A stretch of 25,474 nucleotides of DNA from CAYONP01 sp964405335 (GTDB lineage: Bacteria; Armatimonadota; UBA10988). The stretch spans positions 1 to 25,474 of the forward strand of contig CAYONP010000086.1 of assembly GCA_964405335.1 (NCBI GenBank), in the 5' to 3' direction. The number at the start of each line of letters is the position of its first letter. Position 1 is the first letter of the stretch. The notes beneath the pieces are model-generated. The model searched no databases. It worked only from the letters and a program-made list of their open reading frames with translations, and was not told the DNA's origin. The translations under genes were made by a program, and so were the position numbers. Below are positions 10,101-16,225 of the stretch, one piece after another.

Positions 10101-10758
10101 GGCTGAACGCTGCCGGCGGCCCGCCGGCGCGGATCACGCCCTGATCGACCTCGAAGCCATCCAGCCTCAGCTCGCTGGCCGGCACGATGCGCCGGCCCGG
10201 CTCAGCGAGCCAGGCCTCGTCGCGAAAGCCGCTGTCGATACGGATCACGTTGGCCGCGCTGTCGGGCAGGCGGACAAAGCGCACGTAGTCGAAGTAGCCG
10301 GGACCCGGGTTGCCGGCGGGATGGGCGTACCGATCGTCGACCCAGAACTCGAACGGCCCGTCGATCCGCTGCTGGCCCCAGAGCAGCTCGCCGCCGCCGT
10401 GGCGGAACCAGGTCAACCCATCGCGCGAGTAGCCCAGCGGCCGGCCGGGATTGCTGATATAGATGCGGTAGAGGCCCGGCGGCAGGTCGTCGATCAGGCA
10501 GTGCAGCGCCGGCGCGCCGGCGTCGGGCCGGTCACGGTCCGCGGCGACGACCGGCGAGGCGAGCACCGCGCCGCCCGAGCGCTTGGCCTCGATGTCTTCC
10601 TCGGTGGTCCACAGCAGCCAGCGGTCGGTCGAGCGTTCGTTAAGCCGCCAGGCGTCGGCAGTGCGGACAATGTCCTCGGCCTCATAGACGATGCCGGCGG
10701 GCGTGACGGCCGCCGCGCGGAGGGCGATCAGGCAGGCGAGCAGGCAGCACGACCGCAT
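7171..10758 (-). CDS. large secreted PcRGLX/YetA-like (PL26-type) polysaccharide-processing protein
   Basis: A 1195-residue exported protein. Residues 1-21 form a signal peptide (hydrophobic SCCLLACLIALRAAAV). Residues about 22-300 are beta-rich, with two likely carbohydrate-binding or jelly-roll regions. About 308-398 look like a fibronectin type III domain. Residues about 405-500 (GLPFAAGVLADVAHLRLE, SRWPDGSVKWATLAF) match the N-terminal RIFT-barrel domain of the PcRGLX/YetA family, known from exo-rhamnogalacturonan lyase of polysaccharide lyase family 26. The middle beta-sandwich follows, and residues about 850-1190 form an alpha/alpha-barrel-like end (HGGFTEPMNGLVWTHSFNHV). An acidic loop, DRDGDGRIDDGE (534-545), fits a calcium-binding DxDxDG motif. 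GGAG lies about 6 nt before the ATG, and a good promoter stands upstream. Lyase activity on rhamnogalacturonan or a related acidic glycan is inferred from family; the extra N-terminal domains are unusual. Confidence 0.85.
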   Translation of the reverse strand: MRSCCLLACLIALRAAAVTPAGIVYEAEDIVRTADAWRLNERSTDRWLLWTTEEDIEAKRSGGAVLASPVVAADRDRPDAGAPALHCLIDDLPPGLYRIYISNPGRPLGYSRDGLTWFRHGGGELLWGQQRIDGPFEFWVDDRYAHPAGNPGPGYFDYVRFVRLPDSAANVIRIDSGFRDEAWLAEPGRRIVPASELRLDGFEVDQGVIRAGGPPAAFSHAFGAAGTYYVALRMVDDQDGIEELRIRLGEREVGTILADATGDARALFSLTVPLEVRAGEVLSFDCRSEVGFYRIESLLISTTPIEPPPLRFEHFIGRAIEPGSVQLCWTTTQAIETGQVELTGGREPIAGPPDLTVGRNHQAWLVGLDPRVAYQARVVTTVQGERVESPPFAVSARPARLARSRPTVIPLRVDEPTEQARTAWPAQVGLPFAAGVLADVAHLRLEAADGAALPLQADLFSRWPDGSVKWATLAFLADSDRDYRLRVLETLPPAVAAPLLTVTEGEEAWRLRTDALAFDLAKPIPALFSRVGFDRDGDGRIDDGERIAAAPLGANVKLELPDGAFYTLGPPEALLVEVNGPVRAVVRLHGSFVAPDGVRAWGYGLRLTLWRGQPQIEVALTVINDQPQPAFRDLRALALRVPLDAAGGLRGSLEGLAPEPIPDDDGLWIHQDFDNRFDLRLAEGVQDGERAIGVARAVDDGAQATVVLHDFWQTYPSGFAVKPDGVHVRLLPALPADQYLDVASREQWHILYSWCREGNYHLRAGQATQHRVTVRYDRPGAGPSPAALADWCNRPLLPQAPPEYLVGAGVYGRDLSLPGDGWESYEAAFAAGFERLEADRAQRRTYGWMHWGDWFGERVFNYGNSEYDLSQVMALHWLRSGDRRLFERGLEMARHQTTVDTLHGGFTEPMNGLVWTHSFNHVGSDLAPEDPRFPPEVAGYVEQFGRGFMNGAIDRQGHIYQEGNWLYAALTGDGWLRDVAARVSDNQARMLTRSFDFGIERSGGWPLINMVAAWRVSGDPFYLNAARLMVERCLERQDPVTGGWLHRPPLSETDGEEVLGGKAFAVGILSCGLLRYLDVEPEPRPEVERMLVRGADWLMHESWCPGRGFRYISNCAKYRDTGQRGSLSMLNAELIAFAWEQTGEAQYLDFWRDMAAGIFDSPFSGNGKSFSMAARQTIFGLDRVRAAGILAAPAP

Positions 10759-10782
10759 GTCAGGCTCCGGTCGGGTGGGGTG

Positions 10783-10812
10783 AGTCTAGGAGGTGAGGAT
10801 GGGGGGTGTCAA
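10783..10812 (-). promoter_or_regulatory. sigma70-type promoter of the PL26-like gene
   Basis: On the - strand a perfect TTGACA (10812-10807) is followed, after 18 nt, by TAGACT (10888 minus 100, that is 10788-10783), matching four of six -10 positions. Transcription would start near 10776, giving a short leader with GGAG ahead of the ATG at 10758. It lies downstream of the hairpin ending the SRP RNA unit, so the two units appear separately transcribed. Confidence 0.6.
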
Positions 10813-10835
10813 TCGGTCCGGGCAGTCGGAACGAC

Positions 10836-10865
10836 CGCGGCCACCGGGTCACCCCGGTGGCCGCG
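10836..10865 (-). terminator. 13-bp hairpin after the SRP RNA gene
   Basis: A perfect 13-bp inverted repeat (CGCGGCCACCGGG with CCCGGTGGCCGCG) encloses a 4-nt loop. It sits between the SRP RNA and the promoter of the next - strand gene. There is no U-run after it, so intrinsic termination is likely but not classical. Confidence 0.6.
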
Positions 10866-10930
10866 AAAACGAGATCGTGCACCCGCCGTCGTGGTCACAC
10901 CCCGCGACGGAACGGTGCTCGCCGGCTCCA

Positions 10931-11025
10931 AGCGGGCGGTCGGCGGCACGCAGTGTCCTTCCCTTATGGCTGCTACCTTCCGGTCCTGACCAGGTTCGGG
11001 TGGCCACCGTTGCGCCGGGCCCGCT
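10931..11025 (-). ncRNA. ffs: signal recognition particle RNA, small bacterial (4.5S) type
   Basis: RNA scaffold that pairs with Ffh for co-translational targeting of membrane and secreted proteins. The - strand contains the universal domain IV core GGTCAGGACCGGAAGG followed by TAGCAGCC, with the GGAA tetraloop and asymmetric loop. Outer helices close it: CGGTG (just inside CGCAA) pairs with CACTG, and AGCGGGC at the 5' end pairs with GCCCGCT at the 3' end, which defines the boundaries given to within a few bases. There is no room for an Alu domain, so it is the short type, unlike the long RNA of Bacillus. It is the last gene of the tRNA cluster. Confidence 0.93.
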
Positions 11026-11146
11026 CTTCATCGCTGCGCTTCACCGTCGGGCTCGCGGTTCGCGACCCCTCGGGCGGGAATTCAGCCCCGCTATAGCGGA
11101 TTGCGGGTACAGGGCTCCGCTAACGCCCCGCCTAGCACGATCTCAG

Positions 11147-11233
11147 CGGAGGAGGTGGGATTCGAACCCACGGTGGACGGTCGCCCACACACGCTTTCCA
11201 AGCGTGCTCCTTAAGCCACTCGGTCACTCCTCC
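11147..11233 (-). tRNA. tRNA-Ser(GGA)
   Basis: An 87-nt class II tRNA. The acceptor GGAGGAG pairs with CTCCTCC, discriminator G. The anticodon stem CGCTT/AAGCG region presents a loop with anticodon GGA, reading UCC/UCU. A long variable arm (GTGGGCGACCGTCCAC) and T arm GTGGG-TTCGAAT-CCCAC are present. No CCA is encoded. Confidence 0.96.
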
Positions 11234-11244
11234 AGACAGGCCGA

Positions 11245-11316
11245 TACCCCCGGCAAGGATCGAACTTGCGCCTCAGGTTCCGGAGACCTGCGCTCTATCC
11301 ACTGAGCTACGGGGGC
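11245..11316 (-). tRNA. tRNA-Arg(CCG)
   Basis: A 72-nt tRNA. The acceptor GCCCCCG pairs with CGGGGGT (one G-U pair), discriminator A. Anticodon stem CAGGT/ACCTG closes the loop CTCCGGA, giving anticodon CCG, which reads CGG. T arm is GCAAG-TTCGATC-CTTGC. No CCA is encoded. Confidence 0.96.
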
Positions 11317-11320
11317 ACGA

Positions 11321-11406
11321 CGGAGAGGGTGGGATTCGAACCCACGGTGGGAGTTACCCACACGGCTTTTCGAGAGCCGCACCATCAACCACTCGGACAC
11401 CTCTCC
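11321..11406 (-). tRNA. tRNA-Ser(CGA)
   Basis: An 86-nt class II tRNA. The acceptor GGAGAGG pairs with CCTCTCC, discriminator G. Anticodon stem CGGCT/AGCCG closes the loop CTCGAAA, giving anticodon CGA, which reads UCG. A long variable arm and T arm GTGGG-TTCGAAT-CCCAC are present. No CCA is encoded. Confidence 0.96.
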
Positions 11407-11416
11407 CGGCGAACCT

Positions 11417-11488
11417 TACCCCAGGCGGGAATCGAACCCGCATCTACCGCTTAGGAGGCGGCCGCTCTATCCATTGAGCTACAGGGGC
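11417..11488 (-). tRNA. tRNA-Arg(CCT)
   Basis: A 72-nt tRNA. The acceptor GCCCCTG pairs with CTGGGGT apart from a U-U mismatch at pair 6:67 and a G-U at 1:72. Anticodon loop CTCCTAA gives anticodon CCT, which reads AGG. T arm is GCGGG-TTCGATT-CCCGC, discriminator A. No CCA is encoded. Confidence 0.95.
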
Positions 11489-11494
11489 CAGGGA

Positions 11495-11582
11495 CGGAGA
11501 GGGCGGGATTCGAACCCGCGATACCCTTTTGGAGTATAACCGCTTAGCAGGCGGTTGCCTTCAGCCGCTCGGCCACCTCTCC
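11495..11582 (-). tRNA. tRNA-Ser(GCT)
   Basis: An 88-nt class II tRNA and the first gene of the cluster. The acceptor GGAGAGG pairs with CCTCTCC, discriminator G. Anticodon stem ACCGC/GCGGT closes the loop CTGCTAA, giving anticodon GCT, which reads AGC/AGU. A long variable arm (TACTCCAAAAGGGTA) and T arm GCGGG-TTCGAAT-CCCGC are present. No CCA is encoded. Confidence 0.96.
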
Positions 11583-11604
11583 AAATGCGCTGCCAAGCCC
11601 TCTG

Positions 11605-11633
11605 ACATTACCACACCGCCGGCGCTTCGGCAA
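11605..11633 (-). promoter_or_regulatory. probable promoter of the tRNA-SRP RNA cluster
   Basis: On the - strand TTGCCG (four of six matches to TTGACA) is followed, with a 17-nt spacer, by TAATGT preceded by TGG (extended -10). The start point would be about 15 nt before tRNA-Ser(GCT), as expected for a stable-RNA promoter. Confidence 0.45.
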
Positions 11634-11661
11634 GATCGACGCGAGGCGCCGGACGTCCGTT

Positions 11662-11848
11662 CGGAGCGCGCGCGTCCCCGCCCGCCCCGGTTGGCGCGCC
11701 CAGCGACATGCGGCCGGGGACGGCCGCGCTCCGTCAACGCCCGGAGCGCGGGCGTCCACGCCCGCCCCGGTTGGCGCGCCCAGCGACATGCGGCCGGGGA
11801 CGGCCGCGCTCCGTCAACGCCCGGAGCGCGGGCGTCCACGCCCGCCCC
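11662..11848. repeat. 80-bp tandem repeat of GGAG-headed hairpins (REP-like)
   Basis: The unit starting GGAGCGCG recurs at 11663, 11743 and 11823, period 80 bp, about 2.3 copies. It carries five hairpins of alternating orientation. Forward copies at 11663, 11743 and 11823 read GGAGC, then GCGGGCG/CGCCCGC around TCCA; the first is degenerate. Reverse copies at 11710-11732 and 11790-11812 read, on the - strand, GGAGC, then GCGGCCG/CGGCCGC around TCCC. A conserved GGAGC head before a variable palindrome is a REP signature. It occupies the gap between the tRNA cluster and dnaX, along with the two divergent promoters; nothing else is seen in 11583-11943. Confidence 0.88.
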
Positions 11849-11911
11849 TCGGCCGGCGGTCCGGGCGGAGACGCCTGCCGATTGCCGCCCGGCGCGGGCG
11901 GCCGGTTGTGG

Positions 11912-11917
11912 TAGACT
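11912..11917 (+). promoter_or_regulatory. possible extended -10 of dnaX
   Basis: TAGACT is preceded by TGG (extended -10) and lies 26 nt before the dnaX ATG. The same TGTGGTA core is found in the divergent tRNA promoter. No good -35 is present at the expected distance. Confidence 0.35.
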
Positions 11918-11943
11918 GAGCCGACCCGAGCGGCGGCGAGTCG

Positions 11944-13497
11944 ATGCCTTATCTCTGCCTGTTCCGTCAGTACCGGCCCCGGCGATTCGACGAGGTGCAT
12001 GGCCAGGAGCCGATCACCCGCACCTTGCAGAACGCCCTGCGCCTTGGCCGCACCGCGCAGGGCTACCTCTTCTGCGGGCCGCGCGGGGTGGGCAAGACCA
12101 CCGTCGCCCGCATCCTGGCCAAGGCGCTCAACTGCGCCGACGGGCCGACGCCGACGCCGTGTGAGACCTGCGAGAGCTGCACCCGGATCAACGCCGGCCA
12201 CAGCCTGAGCGTGATCGAGATCGACGCCGCCAGCCACCGCAGTATCGACGACATTCGCAGCCTGCGCGAGGACGTTCAGTTCGCGCCGACCGACGGCCGG
12301 ACCAAGGTCTACATCCTCGACGAGGCGCATCAGATCACCGGCCCGGCCTTCGAGGCGTTCCTGAAGACCCTCGAGGAGCCGCCGCCGCATGTGGTCTTCG
12401 TGCTGGCGACGACCGAGCCGCACAAGATCCCGGCCACGATTCTCAGTCGCGTGCAGCGGCTCGACTTCCGGCGGCTGGCGGTCGACGCGATCCTCGAGCG
12501 GCTGCGCGAGGTCCGCGCGGCCGAACAGCTCGACGTCGACGAGCCGGCGCTGCACGCCATCGCCCGCGCCGGCGACGGCAGCCTGCGCGATGCCTTGAGC
12601 ATTCTCGATCAGATGCTCGCCTTCGGTGGCAACCAGGTCACCGCCGCCGACGTCGACGCGGTGCTCGGCACGCTCGATGCCAAGACGCGCTTCGCCCTGG
12701 CCGACCGGCTGGCCGCCGACGACCTGAGCGGCGCGCTCGACTGGCTCGAGCGCCTGCTCGACGAGGGCCGCGACGCGCGGCAACTGGTCGGTGAGGTACT
12801 CGGCCACTTCCGCCTGTTGCTGCTGGCCCGGCTCGGCTGCGCGCCGGAACAACTCGCCGCGCTGCCGGCCGACCTGCGCGAGCGACTCGAGTCGCAGGCC
12901 GAGCGGTTCAGCGCCGAGCGGCTGACCGCCGTGATCGAGGCCTGGGCCGCCGCCGACAAAGCGCTACGCTGGCACCCGCAGCCGCGTATCCTGCTCGAGG
13001 TGACGGTGATCGGCCTGCTGCAGGCGCCGCCCGCGCCGGCGGCCGCGCCGCGGGAACCCGAGCCCCGGCCGCGGGCGCTGCCAGCACCAGCCGAGCCGGC
13101 GCTGGTCGAGACTCCGCCGCTGGCGGGCGATTCGCCGTTGACGGTCGAGGCGGTGACCGATCGGCGTGAGGCGTTCATGGCCCGCCTGCGCGAGGGCTGG
13201 CCGTCGCTGGCGGCGCATCTGGTCCACGGCCGCATCACGCGCGTCGAGGGCGAGATGCTGGTCTACGGGTTCGACGGCTGGGATGCGTCGCTCAACCTCT
13301 GCCAACTGCCCGAGCGGAGGCGGGTGATTGAGCAGGTCTGGGGCGAGCTGCTCGGCCGCCGGATCGAGTTCCGCGGCGAGCTGCTTGACGCCTCGCCGGT
13401 CGCGGTGGCCGGTCCATCGCTCGACGACGCGGTGGCGCTGGCGCTGGACGTGTTTCCCGGCTCGCGGCCGGTCGAATCGGAGGGAGCGGAGACATGA
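11944..13497 (+). CDS. dnaX: DNA polymerase III subunit tau/gamma (clamp loader)
   Basis: AAA+ clamp-loader subunit that opens the sliding clamp and, in its long form, tethers the polymerase. Of 517 residues, the N-terminal 170 are diagnostic: RQYRPRRFDEVHGQ, Walker A GPRGVGKT (45-52), zinc Cys C64, C73, C76 and C79, DEAH (126-129) and the SRVQR arginine-finger box (168-172). Clamp-loader domains II and III follow to about 355. A Pro/Ala-rich linker (about 360-395) leads to a C-terminal domain of about 120 residues, so this is a tau-like full-length form; no A-rich slippage site for gamma was noticed. Its stop overlaps the ybaB start (ATGA), so the two are translationally coupled. It heads the dnaX-ybaB-recR block. 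Confidence 0.96.
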   Translation: MPYLCLFRQYRPRRFDEVHGQEPITRTLQNALRLGRTAQGYLFCGPRGVGKTTVARILAKALNCADGPTPTPCETCESCTRINAGHSLSVIEIDAASHRSIDDIRSLREDVQFAPTDGRTKVYILDEAHQITGPAFEAFLKTLEEPPPHVVFVLATTEPHKIPATILSRVQRLDFRRLAVDAILERLREVRAAEQLDVDEPALHAIARAGDGSLRDALSILDQMLAFGGNQVTAADVDAVLGTLDAKTRFALADRLAADDLSGALDWLERLLDEGRDARQLVGEVLGHFRLLLLARLGCAPEQLAALPADLRERLESQAERFSAERLTAVIEAWAAADKALRWHPQPRILLEVTVIGLLQAPPAPAAAPREPEPRPRALPAPAEPALVETPPLAGDSPLTVEAVTDRREAFMARLREGWPSLAAHLVHGRITRVEGEMLVYGFDGWDASLNLCQLPERRRVIEQVWGELLGRRIEFRGELLDASPVAVAGPSLDDAVALALDVFPGSRPVESEGAET

Positions 13498-13802
13498 CGA
13501 CCGATCTGTCCGCGCTGGCGGGCTTCTTGCAGGCGATGAACAAGAGCATCGAGGAGCTGCAGGCGCGGCTCGGCCGCGAGCGGATCGAGGCGGCCGCCGC
13601 GGGTGGGCTGGTCAAGTGCACGGTCAGCGGCCTGGGCGAGGTGATGCAGGTGAGCCTTGACGGCGCCAAGCTCGGGCTCGACGAGGCGGCGTCGAAGCAG
13701 CTTCAGGACGCGGTCACCGCGGCGGTGCGCGGTGCGCTGCAGGCGGCGGCCAAGCGGCGTGAGGCGGTGCAGGAGGAGTTCGCCGGCGGGTTTGGCCGGT
13801 AG
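13494..13802 (+). CDS. ybaB: YbaB/EbfC-family nucleoid-associated protein
   Basis: Small dimeric DNA-binding protein of 102 residues. The helical N-terminus (LAGFLQAMNKSIEELQARLG) is followed by the beta-hairpin core GLVKCTVSGLGEVMQVSLDG and a C-terminal helix (LQDAVTAAVRGALQAAAKRR), the standard YbaB layout. The segment with the usual Met-rich end is replaced by an Ala/Glu-rich tail. It overlaps the dnaX stop by 4 nt and is followed by recR after 1 nt, the order found in most bacteria. The family is implicated in nucleoid structure and recombination repair. Confidence 0.95.
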   Translation: MTTDLSALAGFLQAMNKSIEELQARLGRERIEAAAAGGLVKCTVSGLGEVMQVSLDGAKLGLDEAASKQLQDAVTAAVRGALQAAAKRREAVQEEFAGGFGR

Positions 13803-13803
13803 C

Positions 13804-14400
13804 ATGGCCAGCTATCCGCCGGCGGTGGCCCGGCTGATCGACGCCCTCGAGCGGTTGCCCAGCATCGGTCCGCGCACGGCGCAGCGGCTGGCGCTGTGGC
13901 TCCTCGCCGCGCCGGAGCAGCGCATGGCCGGCCTGGCCGAGTCGATCGCCCACGCCGCGGCGACGGTCAAGCTGTGCCTCCGCTGTGGCTTCTTCAGCGA
14001 GGCCGAGCTGTGCCCGCTATGCGCCGACCCGCGGCGCGACGACGAGCTGATCTGCGTCGTCGGCGATGCGCGCGATCTGCTGGCCATCGAAGAGAGCGGG
14101 AGCTACCGCGGTCGCTACCATGTGCTCGGCGGCGTGCTCTCGCCGATGGACGGCATCGGGCCGCAGGAGCTCAATCTGGCCGGCCTGCTCGAGCGCGCCG
14201 CGCCGCCAGTGGGCGAGATCATCCTGGCGCTCAACCCCACGCCCGAGGGTGACACGACGGCCAACTACCTCGCCCGGCTGCTCCAGCCGAAGGGTGTGCG
14301 GGTCACGCGTCCGGCGCTCGGTCTACCGGTCGGCGGCGATCTCGATTATGCCGACCGTGTTACCATAGAGCGTGCCCTGGAGGGCCGCCGCGAGGTGTGA
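13804..14400 (+). CDS. recR: recombination mediator RecR
   Basis: Ring-forming protein that works with RecF/RecO to load RecA at gapped DNA. It has 198 residues, the usual length. It contains the helix-hairpin-helix LERLPSIGPRTAQRLALWLL (16-35), the zinc finger C58, C61, C70 and C73, and a Toprim domain (about 82-175) with ELICVVGDARDLLAIE and NPTPEGDTTANYL. The C-terminal GLPVGGDLDYAD Walker-B-like element is also present. ATG 13804 follows the ybaB stop by 1 nt; an upstream in-frame ATG at 13657 lies inside ybaB and is rejected. Confidence 0.96.
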   Translation: MASYPPAVARLIDALERLPSIGPRTAQRLALWLLAAPEQRMAGLAESIAHAAATVKLCLRCGFFSEAELCPLCADPRRDDELICVVGDARDLLAIEESGSYRGRYHVLGGVLSPMDGIGPQELNLAGLLERAAPPVGEIILALNPTPEGDTTANYLARLLQPKGVRVTRPALGLPVGGDLDYADRVTIERALEGRREV

Positions 14401-14434
14401 CACCGGCGGTCTCGCCAGGTCGGAGGAGACCGAG

Positions 14435-15349
14435 GTGGAGACGCTGAGCAACGGTTCGCAGGCCGACGGCGCGGGCTACTCGTGGCGCGAGAAGGTGGGC
14501 CTGGCGCAGATGCTGCGCGGCGGGGTGATCATGGACGTGGTCACCGCCGACCATGCCCGCATCGCCGAAGAGGCCGGCGCCGTGGCGGTGATGGCGCTCG
14601 AGCGTGTGCCGGCCGACATCCGTGCCCACGGCGGTGTCGCCCGCATGAGCGACCCGGCGCTGATCGAAGAGATCATGGCCGCGGTCAGCATTCCGGTGAT
14701 GGCCAAGGTCCGCATCGGTCACTTCGCCGAGGCCCAGATTCTCGAGTCGCTCGGGGTCGACTTCATCGACGAGAGCGAAGTGCTCACCCCCGCCGACGAG
14801 GTCTATCACGTCGACAAGCACGCTTTCCGGGTGCCCTTCGTGTGCGGCTGCCGCGACCTGGGCGAGGCGCTGCGCCGCTGTGGCGAGGGCGCGGCGATGA
14901 TCCGCACCAAGGGCGAGGCAGGCAGCGGCAACGTGGTCGAGGCGGTGCGCCACATGCGGGCGGTGATCGATGGCATCCGGCGCATCCAGAGCCTGGGGCC
15001 GGAGCAGTTGATGGCCGAGGCGAAGAACCTCGGCGCGCCGTATGAGCTGGTCAAGTACTGCCGCGAGCACGGCGAACTGCCGGTGCCGAATTTCAGCGCC
15101 GGCGGCATCGCCACACCGGCCGACGCGAGCTTGATGCGGCAACTCGGCGCCCAGGCGATCTTTGTCGGCTCGGGGATCTTCAAGTCGGGCGATCCGGCGA
15201 AGCGGGCGAAGGCGATTGTCGAGGCCTGCACCTACTACGACGAACCGGCCAAGGTCCTGGCGGCGAGCCGCAACCTGGGCGACGCGATGGTCGGCATCAA
15301 CGTGACCGCGCTGGCCGAGGAGGAAAGGATGGCGGTGCGGGGGTGGTAG
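14435..15349 (+). CDS. pdxS: pyridoxal 5'-phosphate synthase, synthase subunit PdxS
   Basis: Makes PLP from ribose 5-phosphate, glyceraldehyde 3-phosphate and ammonia supplied by PdxT; a dodecameric TIM barrel. GTG 14435 is preceded by GGAGGAG at 6 nt, an excellent site, and gives 304 residues. Asp34, Lys91 (in IPVMAKVRIGH) and Lys159 (in MIRTKGEAGSGN) align with the ribose-5-P-binding and two Schiff-base Lys positions of the family (D24, K81 and K149 in Bacillus, offset 10). The phosphate loops FSAGGIATPADA and FVGSGIFKSGDP are intact. The C-terminus ERMAVRGW is the family's usual end. It starts 34 nt after recR. Its partner pdxT is unusually separated by four small genes, and a copy of its 3' end recurs at 16177. 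Confidence 0.97.
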   Translation: METLSNGSQADGAGYSWREKVGLAQMLRGGVIMDVVTADHARIAEEAGAVAVMALERVPADIRAHGGVARMSDPALIEEIMAAVSIPVMAKVRIGHFAEAQILESLGVDFIDESEVLTPADEVYHVDKHAFRVPFVCGCRDLGEALRRCGEGAAMIRTKGEAGSGNVVEAVRHMRAVIDGIRRIQSLGPEQLMAEAKNLGAPYELVKYCREHGELPVPNFSAGGIATPADASLMRQLGAQAIFVGSGIFKSGDPAKRAKAIVEACTYYDEPAKVLAASRNLGDAMVGINVTALAEEERMAVRGW

Positions 15350-15350
15350 G

Positions 15351-15719
15351 ATGAAGCCGGCTGCGGAGCCGTGGTGGGCAAGATACGTTTTCCGTCTCGC
15401 GTTGGCGTCGGTGCTGGTGTGGCTTTTCGTGCGAGATGCCGCGCAGCTCATCGCCCTGCTGAACGGGATAGCGTTGCTAGGCTTGACGACTGCTCTGCTG
15501 TGGGGACTCTGGCGCTACCCGACCGAGCTCCGAGACCTGCTTCGACGGCCATTCGAGTGGCACCTCGGGCCGCTGGGCAAGATCGTGGCCCCCGAACTGA
15601 GCGAGGACGAGTATGAGCGCCATCGGCGCAACATCGCGGACAGGCCGATCCGGCTGGACGGAGCTGCGGATGCCGATGCCGCGACGATCTCGACGAGCCA
15701 CTCCCCAGGGCCCGAGTAA
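15351..15719 (+). CDS. small membrane protein, module 1
   Basis: A 122-residue protein of no recognised family. Its ATG comes 1 nt after the pdxS stop (TAGGATGA), so translation is probably coupled to pdxS. Two hydrophobic segments are seen: VFRLALASVLVWLF (about 12-25) and LIALLNGIALLGLTTALLW (about 33-52). A basic amphipathic stretch (TELRDLLRRPFEW) and a polar tail with RLDG follow. The N-terminal pattern WWARYVFRLALASVLVW resembles WWGRGSFRAAVGFVLAV in the gene at 16226, so the two are probably paralogues from a tandem duplication. Inner-membrane location is inferred. Confidence 0.78.
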   Translation: MKPAAEPWWARYVFRLALASVLVWLFVRDAAQLIALLNGIALLGLTTALLWGLWRYPTELRDLLRRPFEWHLGPLGKIVAPELSEDEYERHRRNIADRPIRLDGAADADAATISTSHSPGPE

Positions 15720-15790
15720 GGACGCCAGGCGAACCGGACCCGATTCGTGCGCGTTTGGGCAGAGAGAGGGAAGCAGAGGAAAACACCGAC

Positions 15791-16174
15791 ATGAGCATCG
15801 AATGGTCGACGCTTCGGGACGAAGCAGGCACCGATCCGCGCCGGGCGGTGTTCAGCGCGTTTGATGTCCTCGCCGGGACGGCGGTCCGTGTGGCGGCGAG
15901 CAACCCGACCATTCTACCGCTTCTCGGCGACACGCCGACCGGCGACGAGGCCGTCCGAGCCCTGGTCTCGACCAACCGTATCGCGCCGGCGGTCTTTGAG
16001 ACCTATATCCGGCTGCGCGACTTCCGCGATGAGCTGATCGCCAAGCCGGTCCAGCCATACCCAGACGACGCCGCCAGATACGTTGACCTGGCTAGGCTGA
16101 CCAGTGGCACCATCGCCACCATCGACCGGGTCGGCGTCGAGCTGAGCCCCTCCGGCCGCAACAACGACTCCTGA
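15791..16174 (+). CDS. small all-helical protein, module 1
   Basis: A 127-residue protein with no named family. AGAGGA lies 10 nt before ATG 15791. A TTG at 15755 would add 12 residues without a clear ribosome site. The sequence predicts helices only. The order of motifs (RRAVFSAFDVLAGTAVRVAA, an Ala-Leu-rich middle, LRDFRDELIAKP, then DDAARYVDLARL) recalls the HEPN-like/DUF4145-type helical bundle that often ends in LRxLRNxxxH. The catalytic-type Asn and His are absent here. The gene at 16554 has the same motif order. It lies 71 nt after the module 1 membrane gene. The fold assignment is a weak inference. Confidence 0.7.
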   Translation: MSIEWSTLRDEAGTDPRRAVFSAFDVLAGTAVRVAASNPTILPLLGDTPTGDEAVRALVSTNRIAPAVFETYIRLRDFRDELIAKPVQPYPDDAARYVDLARLTSGTIATIDRVGVELSPSGRNNDS

Positions 16175-16176
16175 CC

Positions 16177-16224
16177 ATGACGGTCCTGGCCGAGGAGAGC
16201 AGGATGGCGGCGAGGGGGTGGTAG
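16177..16224 (+). pseudogene. duplicated 3' end of pdxS
   Basis: A 15-codon frame ending TAG encodes MTVLAEESRMAARGW, matching the PdxS end VTALAEEERMAVRGW at 11 of 15 positions. Over 52 nt (16178-16229 against 15303-15354, offset 875) 44 bases are identical. The match runs through the stop codon into the ATG of the following membrane gene (GGGGGTGGTAGGATGA in both). It begins with its own ATG 2 nt after the preceding stop, so it could be translated as a leader coupling to the next gene. Its sole likely origin is duplication of the pdxS terminus. Confidence 0.85.
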
Positions 16225-16225
16225 G

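Noticed and set aside
8449..10989. 846-codon open frame on the + strand
   Set aside because: It is antisense to the well-supported PL26-like gene, rich in Arg/Gly/Gln/His in the style of GC-rich shadow frames, and runs into the SRP RNA. No domain is recognisable.
10793..11305. 170-codon + strand open frame over the SRP RNA and tRNAs
   Set aside because: It is antisense to structured RNA genes with clear covariation, and has no domain support.
11529..12164. 211-codon + strand open frame over tRNA-Ser(GCT) and the 80-bp repeats
   Set aside because: It overlaps a tRNA gene, the repeat array and the dnaX start; composition is that of the repeats.
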